From positions 1 to 9,613 of the forward strand of contig JAGKTZ010000072.1 in assembly GCA_021153165.1 (NCBI GenBank): a stretch of 9,613 nt of DNA, in the 5' to 3' direction. Position numbers and translations under genes: made by a program. Shown one piece after another: positions 5,808 to 9,613 of this stretch; the first letter of the stretch is position 1; each line of letters opens with the position of its first letter. This DNA comes from Prevotellaceae bacterium (GTDB lineage: Bacteria > Bacteroidota > Bacteroidia > Bacteroidales > Bacteroidaceae). The notes under the pieces are model-generated. The model was not told the DNA's origin and searched no databases. It saw only the letters and a list, made by a program, of their open reading frames with translations.

Positions 5808-7793
5808 TTATTCTGACAGTTTGTATTTCCCATCTACAAAGCAAATCCTCTCGGCATCGCACATTTCCTGCAAGGCATTGCTCACCTCATCCCTATTGTA
5901 GGAGTAAAGGGTAAAGTCGCCAGGATCATGCAGTTTGCTATCTGACAGAATTTGCAAGATATCCTCCCGAATAGATGCTCTGTTCTTTTGCGCAGATCTT
6001 TGATCGCGGCAAATATCACAAAGTCCGCAATCTTTTCCCGTATTGTCGCCAAAATATTCCAGCAGGAAACGACTACGACAATACTCCTCGTTGTTCAAAT
6101 AGTCTATGACTTCCGAAATTCTATCAATGAATTGTTGTCGGCGGTCTTCGTAAATTGCTGTACTCAGCGCAATGCTGTTTTCATCAACACGGCGTGTCAG
6201 GAACGTGATCTTAGGCACTTTCTTAGCAGGAACGTAGTGTATGATGCGCTGAGCGGTCAGTTGTTTCAAGGTCTCATAGACTTCGTGCGATGTCATTCCG
6301 CAATCTCGCGCGATGTCCTCTTCTTCGATAAATACATACGAAGAAAATATACCACAATAGTTGCGCAGCACAGCAGAAATAACGGTATCTGCCTTTTTGC
6401 CCAGGTGGCTCAGATTATACAAGTCATCTCTTTTTACCAGGAATAGGAGGCGTGAAGTTGTGTCTTCCTCTTCTTTATAATCTATATAGCCTGCTTTCGT
6501 CAACAATTCGAGGGCACTCACTACATGAGTGGGGAAATGTTTAAAGTTGAGACAGAATTTCTCCAGTTTGAATTCATAGCTCACTTGATAACCATCTCCG
6601 ACAGCCAACTGCAAATAGTAGCAAATTTCATTGTATACCCGTTGGACGTACTCCTTGGGTGGGAAATTGTCTGCAACGCGTCGTCTCAACAAGGCCTGAT
6701 CATTTTTATTATGTATTAGTACGGCGTAGGCATTCAACCCATCTCGTCCTGCGCGTCCGGCTTCCTGGAAATACGCTTCAAGGGAATCGGGCACGTCCAA
6801 GTGAAGTACTAAGCGCACATCGGGTTTGTCTATCCCCATCCCAAAGGCGTTTGTTGCCACCATTACGCGGATATCTCCGTCCTGCCAAGCTCGGCTGCGC
6901 ACATCCTTGTCTGCATTGGTCAATCCGGCGTGGTAATGTACTGCGGTGATACCTTCTTTGTTCAAGATATCACTTAATTCCTGCGTGCTCTTACGATTTC
7001 TCGTATAAACGATGGCAGAACCTTCAACAGATTTCAGGATATGGATGATTTCACGAACCTTGTCGTCCGCTTGTCTGAGGATGTAGTTAAGATTCGGTCT
7101 GGCGAAACTCATACGATAGACATGGAATCCCTCGATCACGTCCTCTTTTTCTTCAGCCGTATCTTTGTTGAAATTGTTAGTAGGAAGATTCTCCAGCAGT
7201 CTGCCCTCGCGACCAATATGTGAGAGTTGCCAGCAAATATCCTTGACTACTTTGGGCGTCGCCGTTGCCGTGAGCGCTAAAACCGGCACCTCGGGCAAAA
7301 GGGTTCTGATGTGCGAGATATTCAGATAGGAAGGGCGAAAATCATATCCCCACTGCGAGATACAGTGTGCTTCGTCGATGGTAATAAAGGAAACCTTCAT
7401 GCGACGAAGCTTTGTCTGGAATAAATCCGTCTCTAGACGCTCGGGCGAAAGATACAGCAAATCGTAAGCACCCAAGACAGCGTTGTCCAGGTGTCTTATT
7501 ACTTCCTCATGACTCTGTCCCGAATAAATTGCAGCAGCACGGATATTTCTCTTGCGCAAGTTTTGCACTTGATCTTTCATTAGCGCAATGAGCGGCGTGA
7601 CTACAATGCAAACGCCCTCCAGTACCAATGCTGGCACCTGGAAGGCGATACTTTTCCCTCCACCCGTAGGCATTAGGCCCAGGGTGTCGCGCTTTTGCAA
7701 AATGCTATGTATGATTTCTGCTTGAATCCCACGAAAATCTGAATAACCCCAGACTTCGTGCAGGACTTCAAGCGGTGTTTTTTTTATTCGCAT
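5808..7793 (-). CDS. recQ: ATP-dependent DNA helicase, RecQ family
   Basis: This 661-residue superfamily 2 helicase unwinds DNA 3' to 5' in recombination and stalled-fork repair. The motifs are complete: motif 0 with Gln24, Walker A MPTGGGKS (41-48), DEAH (140-143) followed by the aromatic-rich loop (143-156), TATAT (175-179), ATNAFGMGIDKPDVR (313-327) and the arginine-finger motif QEAGRAGRDG (343-352). The RecQ zinc module is present with Cys572, Cys589, Cys592 and Cys595, in the same spacing as E. coli RecQ. About 170 extra residues separate the helicase core from the zinc module, apparently winged-helix-like (about 380-545). The C-terminus is a short winged-helix-like tail and there is no HRDC domain. 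There is also an insert of about 30 residues near 192-222. The start overlaps the end of recJ by 10 bases, suggesting translational coupling. I believe this layout is common in Bacteroidota, from memory. Confidence 0.95.
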   Translation of the reverse strand: MRIKKTPLEVLHEVWGYSDFRGIQAEIIHSILQKRDTLGLMPTGGGKSIAFQVPALVLEGVCIVVTPLIALMKDQVQNLRKRNIRAAAIYSGQSHEEVIRHLDNAVLGAYDLLYLSPERLETDLFQTKLRRMKVSFITIDEAHCISQWGYDFRPSYLNISHIRTLLPEVPVLALTATATPKVVKDICWQLSHIGREGRLLENLPTNNFNKDTAEEKEDVIEGFHVYRMSFARPNLNYILRQADDKVREIIHILKSVEGSAIVYTRNRKSTQELSDILNKEGITAVHYHAGLTNADKDVRSRAWQDGDIRVMVATNAFGMGIDKPDVRLVLHLDVPDSLEAYFQEAGRAGRDGLNAYAVLIHNKNDQALLRRRVADNFPPKEYVQRVYNEICYYLQLAVGDGYQVSYEFKLEKFCLNFKHFPTHVVSALELLTKAGYIDYKEEEDTTSRLLFLVKRDDLYNLSHLGKKADTVISAVLRNYCGIFSSYVFIEEEDIARDCGMTSHEVYETLKQLTAQRIIHYVPAKKVPKITFLTRRVDENSIALSTAIYEDRRQQFIDRISEVIDYLNNEEYCRSRFLLEYFGDNTGKDCGLCDICRDQRSAQKNRASIREDILQILSDSKLHDPGDFTLYSYNRDEVSNALQEMCDAERICFVDGKYKLSE

Positions 7794-9502
7794 GGACGAA
7801 TGTCTTCGATTTGCAGTTGCACTTCTCCGCGCTTATGGGTATTTTCTTCGATAGCATAGCAAATGTCAAAAGCCCGCTTTGTTTTAATATATCTGGCTTG
7901 CGAACTTTGTCCAAAGGCTATACCGTTCATGATGCGATTACTCTTGTTGTCCACGAGTTCAAGCTTAATGTGTTCTTGACCTCGGCCTACGACTTTGCTT
8001 GTGCCATAATCATAGACGCGCTTGGTACAAAATACGGGGCGAGCGTTGCCTGGTCCGAAGGGGGCAAAGCGCTTTAGCTCCTGGTAGAACTTAAACGAAA
8101 CGTCCTTGAAGTCCAGGATGGCGTCGATGTCGAGTGTGGGCTGCGTCTGTTCGTCCAGGATATGCTCGGCTACGTATTCTTCGAAGCGGCGGGTGAATTC
8201 TTCCACATGTTCCACTTTGAGCGTCAAACCCGCGGCGTATGTGTGGCCGCCGAAGTTTTCCAGCAAATCGCTACAACTTTGCACTGCCTTGTAGACGTCG
8301 AATCCTGACACCGAGCGGGCGCTACCTGTCGCCATACCTTCTGATCGGGTCAAGACTACGGCGGGGCGGTAATATTGTTCGGTCAGGCGTGAAGCCACGA
8401 TGCCGATGATTCCCTTGTGCCACTCTTCGTTGTAAATCACTACGGCGCGGCGTTCGTCCAACTGCGGCAGATCGCGCACTTTTTCGATAGCTTCTTCCGT
8501 CATCGCCTTGTCCAGATCCTTGCGTGCCTCGTTGTAGAGGTTGATGCGGTTGGCCAATTCCTTTGCGGTGGCATGGTCGCGCTCCACGAGCAATTCTACT
8601 GCTTCGCGACCGTTCTGCATTCTGCCCGAGGCGTTGATGCGTGGACCAATCTTGAAGATGATGTCGTTGATGGTCAACTCTCTCTCGCCTACACCACAGA
8701 CCTCGATGATAGCCTGTATACCCACGCTAGGATTAGTGTTGAGGCATCTCAGACCATGGCAGGCCAGGATGCGATTTTCTCCCATGATGGGCACAATGTC
8801 CGAAGCGATACTGATCGCACAAAGGTCCAAAAGCGAATAAAGCTTGTTGAACTCGATACCATTGCTCATGGCGAAAGCCTGCATGAACTTGAAGCCTACG
8901 CCACATCCTGACAGGTGAGTGTAAGGGTAGGTGTTGTCCACGCGTTTGGGGTTGAGAATAGCAACGGCATTAGGTAGTTCCTCGTCGGGTACGTGATGGT
9001 CGCAAATAATGAAGTCGATGCCGAGCGAGGCAGCGTAGTCAATTTCCTCGATAGCCTTGATACCGCAATCCAATACGATGATCAATTTTACGCCTGTGTT
9101 GGCTGCGAAATCTATTCCTTTCTTTGAGATGCCATAGCCTTCTTCATATCTGTCGGGGATGTAGAAGTCTATGTTGGAATAGAACTGCGCAAGGAATTTG
9201 TAGACCAAAGCGACAGCCGTACATCCGTCCACGTCGTAATCTCCGTAGACCATGATGCGCTCTTTGCTACCCAGGGCGGCGTTGAGGCGTTCCACGGCTA
9301 CATCCATGTCGTTCATCAGAAACGGATTGTGTAGGTCTGTCAGCTGAGGGCGAAAGAAATGACGCACTTCTGCTTCATCTGTGATACCACGATCAAGGAG
9401 CAACTTGCCCAGCGCCGGATGTATGCCAGCGCGCGCAGCCAGGGCGGCGGCCAGGGCGGCGGCATCTGCCGACGGGGTTTCGTAGTTCCATTCGTAATTC
9501 AT
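7784..9502 (-). CDS. recJ: Single-stranded-DNA-specific exonuclease RecJ
   Basis: This 572-residue DHH/DHHA1 phosphoesterase is close in length to E. coli RecJ (577). It degrades single-stranded DNA 5' to 3' in RecF-pathway recombination, mismatch repair and base excision repair. The metal-binding motifs are visible: YGDYDVDG (86-93), LDCGI (144-148), DHH (168-170) and ASDIVP (233-238). They are followed by GPRINASGRM (286-295). The DHHA1 domain carries the GGH motif at 418-420, and an OB-fold domain follows (about 455-570, including PFGPGN at 481-486). The start MNYEWNY fits the family N-terminus. Its first codon overlaps the stop of an open frame upstream (ATGA), and its own end overlaps recQ by 10 bases. 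A 12-base tandem repeat encodes an alanine-leucine repeat near residues 14-21. Confidence 0.96.
   Translation of the reverse strand: MNYEWNYETPSADAAALAAALAARAGIHPALGKLLLDRGITDEAEVRHFFRPQLTDLHNPFLMNDMDVAVERLNAALGSKERIMVYGDYDVDGCTAVALVYKFLAQFYSNIDFYIPDRYEEGYGISKKGIDFAANTGVKLIIVLDCGIKAIEEIDYAASLGIDFIICDHHVPDEELPNAVAILNPKRVDNTYPYTHLSGCGVGFKFMQAFAMSNGIEFNKLYSLLDLCAISIASDIVPIMGENRILACHGLRCLNTNPSVGIQAIIEVCGVGERELTINDIIFKIGPRINASGRMQNGREAVELLVERDHATAKELANRINLYNEARKDLDKAMTEEAIEKVRDLPQLDERRAVVIYNEEWHKGIIGIVASRLTEQYYRPAVVLTRSEGMATGSARSVSGFDVYKAVQSCSDLLENFGGHTYAAGLTLKVEHVEEFTRRFEEYVAEHILDEQTQPTLDIDAILDFKDVSFKFYQELKRFAPFGPGNARPVFCTKRVYDYGTSKVVGRGQEHIKLELVDNKSNRIMNGIAFGQSSQARYIKTKRAFDICYAIEENTHKRGEVQLQIEDIRPCE
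9439..9462. repeat. 12-base tandem repeat inside recJ
   Basis: CCAGGGCGGCGG occurs twice in direct tandem (9439-9450, 9451-9462). Because the unit is four codons long, gain or loss of a copy would keep the recJ frame. It encodes repeated Ala-Ala-Ala-Leu in the N-terminal helix region before the DHH domain. Confidence 0.8.
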
Positions 9503-9613
9503 TGATATATTGTTTTTTGTTTTGCAAATTTGAGGAATGCCGGCATCTTGTGATTTTTCTTCCTGCGGTCATTGAACTGTCTCCTTGATATGAGATTAGG
9601 AATGTTGTCCTTG
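9499..9613 (-). CDS. Possible 3' end of an upstream gene or transposase remnant (partial)
   Basis: One frame on the - strand is open from the window edge for 37 codons and stops at TGA (9499-9501), which overlaps the recJ ATG as ATGA. That arrangement is typical of translationally coupled genes. The peptide contains ISRRQFNDRRKK, which reminds me of the N-terminal part of DDE transposases in Bacteroidales; the rest (NHKMPAFLKFAKQKTIYQ) is lysine-rich and unremarkable. The final 30 bases are AT-rich, like a leader, so the open frame may be chance. The true nature needs the sequence beyond 9613. Confidence 0.3.
   Translation of the reverse strand, partial: KDNIPNLISRRQFNDRRKKNHKMPAFLKFAKQKTIYQ

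Noticed and set aside
1..9613. CRISPR array, toxin-antitoxin pair or defence island
   Set aside because: No spaced direct-repeat array, no small gene pair and no defence-family protein is visible; recJ and recQ here are the housekeeping repair genes.

Overview
This window looks like an ordinary chromosomal segment of a member of the Bacteroidales (Bacteroidota), probably a Prevotella/Bacteroides-type genome. The evidence is two good matches to the Bacteroidota sigma-factor promoter (TTTG, a spacer of 19-20, then TAnnTTTG), start codons without Shine-Dalgarno sequences, and protein families with a Bacteroidales flavour: a PurF-like protein beginning MGGFFG, a long periplasmic transglutaminase-like protein, and a RecQ with an enlarged linker before its zinc module. 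The genus cannot be settled from the sequence alone.

Layout. Positions 1-380 hold no convincing gene. They contain AT-rich inverted and direct repeats, a short palindrome and a promoter (321-351) for the first gene. On the + strand, a PurF-like phosphoribosyltransferase (381-1793) is followed after 64 bases by a signal-peptide-bearing transglutaminase-like protein (1858-4494); the two are probably co-transcribed. A strong stem-loop (4577-4609) separates them from a convergent, solitary family 2 glycosyltransferase on the - strand (4629-5432). The stretch 5433-5683 holds the glycosyltransferase start region, palindromes and a clear tRNA promoter. tRNA-Lys(UUU) follows at 5684-5756. A bidirectional terminator (5760-5801) then separates the tRNA from a - strand pair, recJ (7784-9502) then recQ (5808-7793), which overlap by 10 bases. 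At the right edge an open frame on the - strand ends in TGA overlapping the recJ ATG; it may be the tail of another gene or a transposase remnant.

How the genes work together. RecJ (5'-3' single-strand exonuclease) and RecQ (3'-5' helicase) are established partners in RecF-pathway recombination and fork processing, and here they are arranged for translational coupling. The PurF-like protein keeps the PRPP-binding loop and the likely Fe-S ligands but has lost the glutaminase catalytic residues, so its real activity is open. The transglutaminase-like protein is an internal duplication with one catalytic-looking and one degenerate copy. The glycosyltransferase has no polysaccharide-locus neighbours.

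No previously undescribed multi-gene system is evident. The observations most worth a second look are the dead glutaminase domain in the PurF paralogue, the duplicated transglutaminase-like protein, the rearranged RecQ and the repeat-rich leader at 1-156.
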